A DNA stretch of 64,000 nt from Sedimentisphaerales bacterium (GTDB lineage: Bacteria > Planctomycetota > Phycisphaerae > Sedimentisphaerales > SM23-30), in the NCBI GenBank assembly GCA_016928435.1, contig JAFGKT010000053.1, forward strand, positions 1 to 64,000. The letters are read 5' to 3'. A program made the translations under genes and the position numbers. Shown here in pieces: positions 8,510 through 15,219 of the stretch. The notes below the pieces were generated by a model. The model was not told the origin of the DNA. It worked only from the letters and a program-made list of their open reading frames with translations, and did no database searches. Numbering within the stretch: position 1 is the stretch's first letter; each line of letters begins with the position of its first letter.

Positions 8510-9280
8510 CTAATCCACCAAATTCCCCTTAATATAATCAAAACTCATCTTCAACGAATCAAACGGGTTCCCGTCGCAACGATCCTGCTCAATCAAATAC
8601 CATTCGCAACCCGACTTCTCCGCAGCCGCTATAATCGCCTTCCAATCCAAATTGCCATATCCAATCTCCGCGAACGCAGGCTGACGCTCGCTGTTAATCT
8701 TATAATCCTTCATGTGCAGCAAAGGCAAACGACCCGCCAACTTCTCACACCATGCCACCGGATTACCGCCCCCATGCTGAATCCAATAAGTGTCCGGCTC
8801 GCCCTGCAAATTCTGCGCGTCGGTGTTATCGTAAATCATATCCAACATCAGCTCACCGTCAAAACGCAAAAACTCGATGCTGTGATTATGATATGTCAGC
8901 ACCTGTCCCGCCTTCCGCAGCACTGCACCTGCTGCATCCAGGCCTTTAGCCAGTTCCATCGCGGATTCTTTATTCTGGTAATAATTTTCCGAAGGACACG
9001 GGTACGCTGTATATTTGCAATTTAATTTCTGCAAGCGATCCACAACCTTTTCCGGTGTGTTCAATATGTTATCAGCACCTTCATGCGTCGCTGCGCAAAC
9101 CAAGCCTTCGCCGTCCAACATCTTCACCAACTCGGCTTCGTCGATAGGCCCCATCCCCGACAACTGCACCGCTTCATAACCTATCGCGCGAACCTTCTTC
9201 AGCGAAGCCGCGATATCGTCAGGCGTCTTCAAAAAATCACGCAACGTATATAGCTGAACTCCAACCTGCGAAATCTTCAT
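8510..9280 (-). CDS. Sugar phosphate isomerase/epimerase, second copy
   Basis: A 256-residue TIM-barrel protein of the same superfamily as its neighbour but clearly a different subfamily. Visible motifs: MKISQVGVQLYTLRDFLKTP at the N-terminus (a common start in this group), GYEAVQLSGMGPI, LVCAATHEGAD, GQVLTYHNHSIEFLRFDG (metal-ligand His/Glu region), DTYWIQHGGGNP, LPLLHMKDYKIN and CEWYLIEQDRCDGNPFDSL. GGAG precedes a double ATG; I use the second (9280), six bases from GGAG. It is the first gene of a probable two-gene unit. Role by family: inositol or sugar catabolism, substrate unknown. Confidence 0.85.
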   Translation of the reverse strand: MKISQVGVQLYTLRDFLKTPDDIAASLKKVRAIGYEAVQLSGMGPIDEAELVKMLDGEGLVCAATHEGADNILNTPEKVVDRLQKLNCKYTAYPCPSENYYQNKESAMELAKGLDAAGAVLRKAGQVLTYHNHSIEFLRFDGELMLDMIYDNTDAQNLQGEPDTYWIQHGGGNPVAWCEKLAGRLPLLHMKDYKINSERQPAFAEIGYGNLDWKAIIAAAEKSGCEWYLIEQDRCDGNPFDSLKMSFDYIKGNLVD

Positions 9281-9312
9281 CATTAACTCCAAAAAACAAT
9301 ATCAACCCAATT

Positions 9313-9350
9313 TTAGCCCCCGGGTCACATCCCGGGGGTCAGAACTCATT
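9313..9350. repeat. TTAGCCCCC hairpin element, copy a
   Basis: TTAGCCCCCGGGTCACATCC continues with CGGGGGTC. The stem is CCCCCGGG/CCCGGGGG with loop TCACAT, followed by a degenerate AGAACTCATT tail. It is the type copy of a family also found at 11471, 15135, 20940, 21670, 21750, 21837 and 21928. Confidence 0.85.
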
Positions 9351-9358
9351 ACCCCACC

Positions 9359-10270
9359 TTATTCCCGCTCAACCCCAACCTTCACATTCCGCGACTGCAG
9401 CGCCCGCCCCAACAGCCAAGCCGCGAAAAAGCAAATCGCCACCCCTGTCAAGCCCGCCAAGCCCGTCGCTACTACACCTTCACCCAACCCCGGAAAAACA
9501 TAGTCAGGCAAAACCCCAACAAACGCCGGCGCGCCTTCATGCAAAAAGTCATGCCGCGCCGCTACCCATTCCAAACCGTCAGGCCAACCCGATGCCAGCG
9601 GACTAAGCAGCAAAGCAACCACCACCGCCGTCAACAACGCCGTGCCATACCGCCCCATCGCTGCCTTCGACTCACTCCGCTCCGACAGGCATACCAAACA
9701 ACCCACCGTTATTATCGCTTCACCAATTCCTATCAGCGCGTGTGTCCCCACCATCGCAGGCAGCACCCGCCAAAACGAAATCTCCCCCGCGATCGCCAAC
9801 TCAGCACTAACAACCAACGACGCCAAAACCACCGATAGCCATGCCGCTGCCGCTGTGGATCCGTACTGGCCCAACTTGCTCTTACGCAGCATTTCTCGCA
9901 AAACACCACCAACCCCCGCGCCAACTATCGCCATATTAAAAATATTCGCACCCAGAACCGCTACCCCACCGTCTGCGAACACCAAACTTTGTATCGCGAC
10001 CACCAACGCGATCGCCAGCACACCAAAAGGAACCCCCAGCAAACTCGCCGCTAATACCCCACCCAGCAAATGCCCGGATGTACCATCCATAATCGGAAAA
10101 TTCATCATCTGACCCGCGAATATCAAACCCGTTACCGCCCCAAAACGAGTCGCCGTCGGCTTGAGTTTCGCCTTAACCCCCAAGTAACCCGCCGTCAATA
10201 CCCCGCCAACACTCACCAAAGCCGTCACCGGACAAATACCACCTTGAAGCATCGAACTCGGAATATGCAT
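9359..10270 (-). CDS. CbiM/NikM-like ECF metal transporter substrate-binding subunit
   Basis: A 303-residue membrane protein. The N-terminus MHIPSSMLQGGICP keeps the Met-His start characteristic of CbiM/NikM, where residue His2 binds Co2+ or Ni2+. The core motifs follow: ATRFGAVTGLIFAGQMMNFPI, GTSGHLLGGVLAASLLGVP, VVAIQSLVFADGGVAVLGANIFNMA and GIGEAIITV. The C-terminus has a CbiN/PDGLE-like segment (SPLASGWPDGLEW) and a last transmembrane helix, so it looks like a CbiM-CbiN type fusion. No CbiQ or CbiO partner gene is nearby, so energising subunits must be encoded elsewhere or it acts alone. Cobalt versus nickel cannot be decided. Confidence 0.85.
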   Translation of the reverse strand: MHIPSSMLQGGICPVTALVSVGGVLTAGYLGVKAKLKPTATRFGAVTGLIFAGQMMNFPIMDGTSGHLLGGVLAASLLGVPFGVLAIALVVAIQSLVFADGGVAVLGANIFNMAIVGAGVGGVLREMLRKSKLGQYGSTAAAAWLSVVLASLVVSAELAIAGEISFWRVLPAMVGTHALIGIGEAIITVGCLVCLSERSESKAAMGRYGTALLTAVVVALLLSPLASGWPDGLEWVAARHDFLHEGAPAFVGVLPDYVFPGLGEGVVATGLAGLTGVAICFFAAWLLGRALQSRNVKVGVERE

Positions 10271-10575
10271 AACTATCTCCTAAACTCAAAACAAACTCAC
10301 TCGTCGTATAGTCAATATTGTCTCAATAGTCTCTCAGACAAATCTGTATTACTTGATCAAATCACCCCCTAAACTTTTTTAAGTCTAACACCCCCCCCAT
10401 GAATTGCAAGCCTCCCGTCACCCCAAAAAACATAATTTTCTCAAATGTCACAATTTCACGCCAAACCACCCAAATTACCAGCCCCATTCCCCCCTTGCCA
10501 TCGCCCCCTTTATCACCTAAAATAACCCCAAGCTGTATTTAAACCATAGATCAACCACAAAGGAGCGTGATTTCC
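10271..10575. other. Divergent spacer upstream of CbiM/NikM-like and methyltransferase genes
   Basis: About 300 bases with no gene. Near the metal transporter, the minus strand reads TTGTCT-N12-AGACAA (about 10318-10343), an inverted repeat that could be an operator. I do not recognise a cobalamin or NiCo riboswitch. The middle is unusually C-rich and G-poor. Confidence 0.4.
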
Positions 10576-11409
10576 GTGCCTGAACCTCTCCCTGAAAACA
10601 CCATCATAAAAGGCGATTCCGTAAAACTCCTACGCCAAGAATTCCAACGTCGCGACAACACCCCTTTCGTTGACCTCATCTTCGCCGACCCTCCTTTCAA
10701 CATCGGCTACGAATACGACAAATACAACGACAAAGTCGATCACGAAAAATACGTAGAATGGACCGCTGATTGGATGTCCGCCTGCAACGACGTCCTCCAA
10801 CCTCACGGCTCTTTCTGGATCGCTATCGGCGATGACTACGCCGCCGAGGTCCGCATCACCGCCCGCCAACTGGGCCTAACCATGCGCAACTGGATCATCT
10901 GGTACTACACGTTCGGCCAAGCCACCCGAAAAAAATTCGCCCGATCCCACACCCACATCTTCTATTTCGTCAAAGACCCAAAAAACTTCATCTTCAACGA
11001 CTCCGTCATCCGCGTACCTTCCGCCCGCCAAACAACTTACAACGATAAACGCGCCAACGCCACCGGCAAACTACCAGACGACACCTGGATTCTGCGCCCC
11101 CAAGAGTCCGACGCCTTCGCCTCCGACGAAGACACCTGGCACTTCAGCCGAGTTTGCGGCACCTTCAAAGAACGACAAGGCTTCCATGGCTGCCAAATGC
11201 CCGAAAAACTCCTCGAACGCATAATCGCAGTCGCCAGCGAACCCGAACATCTCGTACTAGACCCATTCTCCGGATCAGGCACCACCGTAACCGTCGCCGC
11301 CCAGCTAGGCCGACGCTATCTCGGCATCGACCTCTCCGCAAACTACGTCAAACAAGGACTAAAACGACTAAAAGAAGCCACCTCCGACCTCTTCACCTCC
11401 GCAAAATAA
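10576..11409 (+). CDS. Site-specific DNA methyltransferase (amino-methyltransferase, DPPF type)
   Basis: A 277-residue SAM-dependent DNA amino-methyltransferase. Motif IV is [15 protein letters not shown] near residue 33 and motif I is [11 protein letters not shown] near residue 222, so the catalytic motif precedes the SAM-binding FxGxG region. This order and the DPP-F motif fit the beta group acting on adenine N6 or cytosine N4. The GTG at 10576 has AGGAG about 10 bases upstream; the earlier in-frame GTG (10567) overlaps that site. No restriction endonuclease is adjacent, so it appears to be an orphan methylase, possibly epigenetic. Target sequence cannot be read. Confidence 0.88.
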   Translation: MPEPLPENTIIKGDSVKLLRQEFQRRDNTPFVDLIFADPPFNIGYEYDKYNDKVDHEKYVEWTADWMSACNDVLQPHGSFWIAIGDDYAAEVRITARQLGLTMRNWIIWYYTFGQATRKKFARSHTHIFYFVKDPKNFIFNDSVIRVPSARQTTYNDKRANATGKLPDDTWILRPQESDAFASDEDTWHFSRVCGTFKERQGFHGCQMPEKLLERIIAVASEPEHLVLDPFSGSGTTVTVAAQLGRRYLGIDLSANYVKQGLKRLKEATSDLFTSAK

Positions 11410-11420
11410 ACTATCTCCTG

Positions 11421-11440
11421 TAGGGCGGGCCATGCCCGCC
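11421..11440. repeat. Perfect GGCGGGC-CAT-GCCCGCC hairpin
   Basis: Seven-base arms (11424-11430 and 11434-11440) around CAT, 12 bases after the methyltransferase stop. It is a strengthened version of the GCCATGCCCACC repeats and may also act as a terminator. Confidence 0.65.
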
Positions 11441-11470
11441 GAGTCCACCAACCGCTAACGCACCCCAACG

Positions 11471-11503
11471 TTAGCCCCCGGCTTTATGCCGGGGGTCCGA
11501 CAA
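11471..11503. repeat. TTAGCCCCC hairpin element, copy b
   Basis: Stem CCCCCGGC/GCCGGGGG with loop TTTAT. The two stem changes relative to copy a are compensated on the other arm. Confidence 0.85.
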
Positions 11504-11513
11504 CCCCGTGCCT

Positions 11514-11565
11514 AATAAAGGGGACTGGCTCTGGAGCGCCAGCGCAAGTGCCTGTACCCTTTATT
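11514..11565. repeat. AATAAAGGGGAC palindrome, copy 1
   Basis: AATAAAGGGGAC (11514-11525) pairs with GTACCCTTTATT (11554-11565) with one mismatch. The interior has a second small hairpin CTGG-AGCG-CCAG. The sister copy is at 19734-19786. This is the kind of long imperfect palindrome commonly tied to REP-type elements. It lies immediately upstream of the glycerate kinase start. Confidence 0.8.
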
Positions 11566-11592
11566 CTGAATTGCCGAATCGGACCCCAAACC

Positions 11593-12756
11593 ATGAAAAT
11601 CGTCCTAGCCCCAGACTCCTTCAAAGACTCCCTCACCGCTGCCCAGGTCTGCGCCGCCCTAGAAATCGGCATCCGCCGTGTTCTCCCCAACGCCCAAATC
11701 CTCCACCTCCCCATGGCGGACGGCGGAGAAGGCACCGTCGCTGCAATGGTCGCCGCCACCAACGGCACTTTCCACACCGCCGAAGTCCTAGGCCCCCTCG
11801 CCGACTCCAACCACTCCGCCCAGTTCGGCATGCTAGGCAATACCGACACCCCCACCGCCGTCATCGAAATGGCCGCCGCGTCGGGACTGCCCCTCGTCCC
11901 CGAAGAAAAACGTAACCCCTTACACACCACAACGTTCGGCCTTGGCCAACTAATCCTCGCCGCCCTCCAAAAAGGCGCCCGCAACTTCCTAATAGGCATA
12001 GGCGGATCCGCCACCAACGATTGCGGCGTCGGCATGGCCCAAGCGCTAGGCGTCAAATTCTTCGATGCATCCAGCAAAGAAATCACCGCACCCATAACCG
12101 GCCAAACCCTCGCGAACATCGCCTCCTTCGATACCTCCGCCCTACCACCAGAACTAACCCAAGCCCAATTCTCCGTCGCCTGCGATGTCGAAAACCCCCT
12201 CCTAGGCCCCAACGGCGCCACCTGCACCTACGCCCCCCAAAAAGGCGCAACCCCACCAATCGTCGCCACCCTCGAAGCCAACCTAACCCAATTCGCCCAA
12301 CTCCTCGAATCCACCCTCAATAAATCCATCATCAATGTCCCAGGCTCCGGCGCCGCCGGCGGACTAGGCGCCGCACTCCTGGCATTCCTCAACGCCGACC
12401 TCTCGCCCGGCATCCAAATCGTCCTCCAACACACCCAATTCGCCCAAAAAATCAAAGACGCCGACCTAATCATCACCGGCGAAGGACAAATCGACGGCTC
12501 AACCGCATTCGGCAAAACAATCGCCGGAATCGCCCACCAAGCCCAAATAGCCAACATCCCCCTAATCGCCATCGCCGGATCACTAGGCCCCGACGCCCAC
12601 AAAATCCTCTCACTCGGCGTACAAGCAATCCTAAGCATCACCAACGCTCCTATAACCCTCCAACAAGCAATCCAAAACGCCCCCACCCTCCTCGCCGACA
12701 CCGCCGAACAAGCAATCCGACTAATAACCCTAAACCCACCCAGATTAGCCCCCTGA
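11593..12756 (+). CDS. Glycerate kinase (type 1, GarK/GlxK family)
   Basis: A 387-residue kinase that phosphorylates D-glycerate, feeding it into glycolysis. It starts MKIVLAPDSFKDSLTAAQV, the hallmark N-terminus of the family, followed by LPMADGGEGTVAAM, FLIGIGGSATNDCGVGMAQALG, GAAGGLGAALLAF, ITGEGQIDGSTAFGK and PLIAIAGSLG, all expected family blocks in the right order. The ATG at 11593 is used; the longer frame runs back into the palindrome. There is no clear Shine-Dalgarno sequence. The last codons (RLAP, stop) lie inside the TTAGCCCCCTGA repeat at 12746 and overlap the converging transposase gene by 12 bases. Confidence 0.92.
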   Translation: MKIVLAPDSFKDSLTAAQVCAALEIGIRRVLPNAQILHLPMADGGEGTVAAMVAATNGTFHTAEVLGPLADSNHSAQFGMLGNTDTPTAVIEMAAASGLPLVPEEKRNPLHTTTFGLGQLILAALQKGARNFLIGIGGSATNDCGVGMAQALGVKFFDASSKEITAPITGQTLANIASFDTSALPPELTQAQFSVACDVENPLLGPNGATCTYAPQKGATPPIVATLEANLTQFAQLLESTLNKSIINVPGSGAAGGLGAALLAFLNADLSPGIQIVLQHTQFAQKIKDADLIITGEGQIDGSTAFGKTIAGIAHQAQIANIPLIAIAGSLGPDAHKILSLGVQAILSITNAPITLQQAIQNAPTLLADTAEQAIRLITLNPPRLAP

Positions 12757-13263
12757 CCTGTCAGGGGGTTTTATATCACGATAACCACTTGCAACCGCTG
12801 ATCTTATAAAAACCCATGACGTCAAACATCTATGCCCATCAATATAATCAACCATGCCCTTCAACTGACGACTATTATTACAAAACCGCTTGTTAAAGCC
12901 TTTCGTCCAAACCGGTCCTGTCCCAAATTCCTCCCCCAATCCCTTCCTGGCGTTATTCTTGTACCGCGCAACTAATCTGCCCGGCTCTTCGTCACAACCT
13001 TTTATCAGAAGGTGAACGTGATTGTTAGCCACCGCCATCGCCAAAATTACATGCCCCTTCTCAGCACTGTGTTTCAATATCGCTCGATAAACCTTTTCCT
13101 GCTGCACAGTGTTCAACCTCACCGGCGAACCCTTGAGATTCGTCGCATTCACTATCTTCAGCCCCAAATCAGCGTCTCGTAACGCCCCATCTTTGACCCA
13201 ACCGCGCTGGTCACCCTGCAACCATGTACCATAAGTTGTCCACGTTAACATATACCCAATCAT
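12745..13263 (-). CDS. REP-associated tyrosine transposase (RAYT, Y1_Tnp/TnpA-REP)
   Basis: A 172-residue HUH single-strand DNA transposase of the RAYT type. It opens MIGYMLTWTTYGTWLQGDQR, typical of the group, carries the metal-binding HUH pair in NNHVHLLIKG (His82-Val-His84) and a candidate nucleophilic Tyr140 in MVDYIDG. GAGGG six bases upstream supports the start at 13263. RAYTs are domesticated relatives of IS200/IS605 transposases and are linked to the spread of REP palindromes. Its last 20 or so codons and stop lie in a repeat (12746-12827) that recurs just upstream of the gene (13310-13393). It could be active; no key residue is missing. Confidence 0.88.
   Translation of the reverse strand: MIGYMLTWTTYGTWLQGDQRGWVKDGALRDADLGLKIVNATNLKGSPVRLNTVQQEKVYRAILKHSAEKGHVILAMAVANNHVHLLIKGCDEEPGRLVARYKNNARKGLGEEFGTGPVWTKGFNKRFCNNSRQLKGMVDYIDGHRCLTSWVFIRSAVASGYRDIKPPDRSGG
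12746..12827. repeat. RAYT 3'-end repeat, copy L
   Basis: Begins TTAGCCCCCTGACCTGTCAG, continues through a GGGGGTTTTATATCACGATA word, then a GATCTTATAAA word and ends at GACGTCAAAC. CCCCTGACCTGTCAGGGG is a strong hairpin. It holds both the RAYT C-terminal codons and the last codons of the convergent glycerate kinase. Confidence 0.85.
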
Positions 13264-13309
13264 GAATAACCCTCAACCCCTAATTCAATCGCTATTCATA
13301 AACACAAAT

Positions 13310-13393
13310 TATCCCCCTGACCTGCTCAGGCCGGTTTTATATCACGATAACCACTTTCGCTTACAGATCTTATAAACACCCAGGACGTCAAAC
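13310..13393. repeat. RAYT 3'-end repeat, copy R (relic of a second RAYT C-terminus)
   Basis: It aligns with 12746-12827 in the same orientation with only scattered changes. On the minus strand it encodes LTSWVFIRS then SGYRDIKP, almost the same as the intact RAYT C-terminus (LTSWVFIRS, SGYRDIKP), followed by a stop. Just upstream in that frame are residues NPRNKG, reminiscent of the NP motif seen in RAYT C-termini. It is best read as the remnant of another RAYT copy or as the element boundary. Confidence 0.8.
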
Positions 13394-13461
13394 CTTTATT
13401 CCTTGGATTCTTCCTGTAAAAAAACTAAAAGGGATCAAACCTTTTTGCTTACCACCCTACC

Positions 13462-14457
13462 CTATTGCTTCAATACACACGCCGGGTCACTCGGATCCGC
13501 ATAGCAATCAACCAGCCAATTCGAAACCAGCATCGAAAAATCCACCAAGTCCACCCTGCAATCATCATTGAGATCACCCGCCAGCGCATACTCACAACCC
13601 GTCACCACATATTCTCCAATCGCTGCCACCCGCAAACCTAAAACGTCAGATTCTTTATTCGGATCACCATAGTTGGTCCTGTCAAAAGAAGCCATATCAC
13701 CCCCACTGGCATTGCATGCCCCACCTCGATAACCTCGCGCCAACCCTCCACCTACAAGAGTTTCATTCCACTCATACACATTCCCCATCATATCAAATGT
13801 CCCGTTCTGCTCCATAGTCCCTGTCCCCACTGCCCAATGAGGTTCATATTCCCCGCCAAAGTAATTCCAACCTTCATCCGCAATCGGCTGCAAATTCGAT
13901 CCATTCGCATATGTCCAATACCCGCTCCCGTCATAGTAAGCCGCCTTATACCACTCATCCTCCGTGGGAATAACATACACCACATAAAAAGCCGACAATG
14001 CCCAATCACGATCCACCGCCAAGAAATCACCTGGAGCAGTATTGTCTCCGCTAAAAACGTAAGCCCCCAAACTCTTGTCCCCACTCGTAAGATAATTGCA
14101 AAACTGGGCCGCTTCATACCAACTTATACTATGGCTCGGCAAATCCTCTCCCTCCCAATAACCATTATTATCGTAAGCATCGCTCGGATTACCATTCGGT
14201 GCCCCCGCCCCCGCCACAAAAGCATCCCACTGCCCATTGGTAATCTCGTATTTGCCTATCCGATATTCATAACCAACCGCACCACAACCGTAAGGATCAG
14301 CCACATCAGGGCAAGCATCTCTAATATCCCCCGAATTCCCCGCGTCCCCAATCAGCACAAACTCTATCGCAAACTCATGATCCCCACTGCCAAAACTGTC
14401 CGCCCAAACCGCCCCGCTCACACCCAAAACCAATAACCCAACCAAAAAACGCGCCAT
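13462..14457 (-). CDS. Secreted formylglycine-generating-enzyme-like protein with dockerin-type C-terminus
   Basis: A 331-residue secreted protein. Residues 1-19 are a Sec signal peptide (MARFLVGLLVLGVSGAVWA). The middle is an FGE-sulfatase/SUMF1 fold domain: YRIGKYEITNGQWDAFV, LPSHSISWYEAAQFCNYL, VIPTEDEWYKAAYYDGSG, NGTFDMMGNVYEWNETL, RGYRGGACNAS and LGLRVAA. These are usual C-type-lectin-like FGE words, but the paired catalytic cysteines of true FGE are not evident, so enzymatic function is doubtful. The C-terminus (GDLNDDCRVDLVDFSMLVSNWL) is a dockerin-like calcium-binding module common in Phycisphaerae secreted proteins. Its acceptor partner is not in the window. Confidence 0.85.
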   Translation of the reverse strand: MARFLVGLLVLGVSGAVWADSFGSGDHEFAIEFVLIGDAGNSGDIRDACPDVADPYGCGAVGYEYRIGKYEITNGQWDAFVAGAGAPNGNPSDAYDNNGYWEGEDLPSHSISWYEAAQFCNYLTSGDKSLGAYVFSGDNTAPGDFLAVDRDWALSAFYVVYVIPTEDEWYKAAYYDGSGYWTYANGSNLQPIADEGWNYFGGEYEPHWAVGTGTMEQNGTFDMMGNVYEWNETLVGGGLARGYRGGACNASGGDMASFDRTNYGDPNKESDVLGLRVAAIGEYVVTGCEYALAGDLNDDCRVDLVDFSMLVSNWLVDCYADPSDPACVLKQ

Positions 14458-14740
14458 ACCTCACCTCCATCAGCAAAACCAGCTAGCCAAACCAACAATC
14501 ACTATCCTTATAGACGTCAAGTTACCCCCCCCGGTTCCACCAAATCTATTACCCAATCCCCTTCAATACCTTCACCTTCGACGTCACCTATCACGCCTCA
14601 CATCCACACTCAACTCGCCCCTGGCAAACCAACTCTTACCTTCAATTCCTTGAATAACTAAATGTGAATCCTACCTGACCTCAACCCGCCAAATTGCCAT
14701 TCTATAGATAATCTATATCCACAATACGCGCAATAAAAAA

Positions 14741-14799
14741 GCGAGAGAAAGACTTTGTTGCGGCAACTCTCTCTCTCGCCCAAAAGGAGGAGGAAAATG
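14741..14799 (+). promoter_or_regulatory. Hairpin plus strong Shine-Dalgarno leader, module 1
   Basis: GCGAGAGA (14741-14748) pairs with TCTCTCGC (14772-14779), then CAAAAGGAGGAGGAAAATG provides a very strong ribosome-binding site ending in an ATG at 14797. Module 2 at 15009-15062 repeats the same architecture with a different stem sequence but an identical site. Confidence 0.65.
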
Positions 14800-14946
14800 A
14801 CTTATTTAGTACACGTGAAATATACTCCAATAGGCCCCGCCAGTCAAGCCCAAATCGCTTTTTTTCTTGAATTTTTCCAAAAAAACCGGATTATCCCCTC
14901 CAATCCCTATAATCCAAACACCCTTAATAAACCTACTTGCCCCTAA
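14797..14946 (+). CDS. Possible 49-residue peptide
   Basis: A short frame starting MTYLVHVKYTPIG directly after an excellent GGAGGAGG site. The 49-residue product has no recognisable domain, and its C-terminal half (Asn/Pro-rich) looks non-coding. Either a small peptide or only the first residues matter, as in a leader peptide. It is rated possible mainly because of the ribosome-binding site. Confidence 0.35.
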   Translation: MTYLVHVKYTPIGPASQAQIAFFLEFFQKNRIIPSNPYNPNTLNKPTCP

Positions 14947-15008
14947 GTTCCACAAAAATAACCACTTACAATTGTAGATGCTTCCGCTCCACAATAAAGC
15001 CAAAAAAA

Positions 15009-15074
15009 GCACGAGAGGATTGCTCTGCTCTCTCTCTCGTGCCAAAAAGGAGGAGGAAAATGTTCAACCTTTAA
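15009..15074 (+). promoter_or_regulatory. Hairpin plus strong Shine-Dalgarno leader, module 2, with four-codon frame
   Basis: GCACGAGAG (15009-15017) pairs with CTCTCGTGC (15034-15042), then AGGAGGAGGAAAATG with ATG at 15060. The frame is Met-Phe-Asn-Leu-stop (15060-15074). The strong site with a four-codon frame suggests a leader or decayed gene. Confidence 0.6.
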
Positions 15075-15134
15075 GGTTCATTCAATATACTGCATCGCCT
15101 TGGCCCAGTCAACCAAAAAACGCCCGATAACCCA

Positions 15135-15169
15135 TTAGCCCCCGGGTCACATCCCGGGGGTCGAACACC
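15135..15169. repeat. TTAGCCCCC hairpin element, copy c
   Basis: Stem CCCCCGGG/CCCGGGGG, loop TCACAT, tail TCGAACACC. Nearly identical to copies a and h. Confidence 0.85.
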
Positions 15170-15219
15170 ATGTGGTCACTGTTCCGCCAATTTGCCGCCC
15201 CCCCAATCATCATATTTCC

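Larger units (their letters stand above)
14458..15219. other. Long spacer with two hairpin-leader modules
   Basis: Beyond the two modules described separately (14741-14799 and 15009-15062) and TTAGCCCCC copy c, I see no ordinary gene. The stretch 14458-14740 is C-rich and featureless apart from a CTCGCCCCTGGCAAACC remnant of a spacer repeat. Confidence 0.5.

Noticed and set aside
10271-10560. Cobalamin or NiCo riboswitch upstream of the CbiM/NikM-like gene
   Set aside because: No B12-box or four-stem NiCo-like pattern found; only an inverted repeat is visible.
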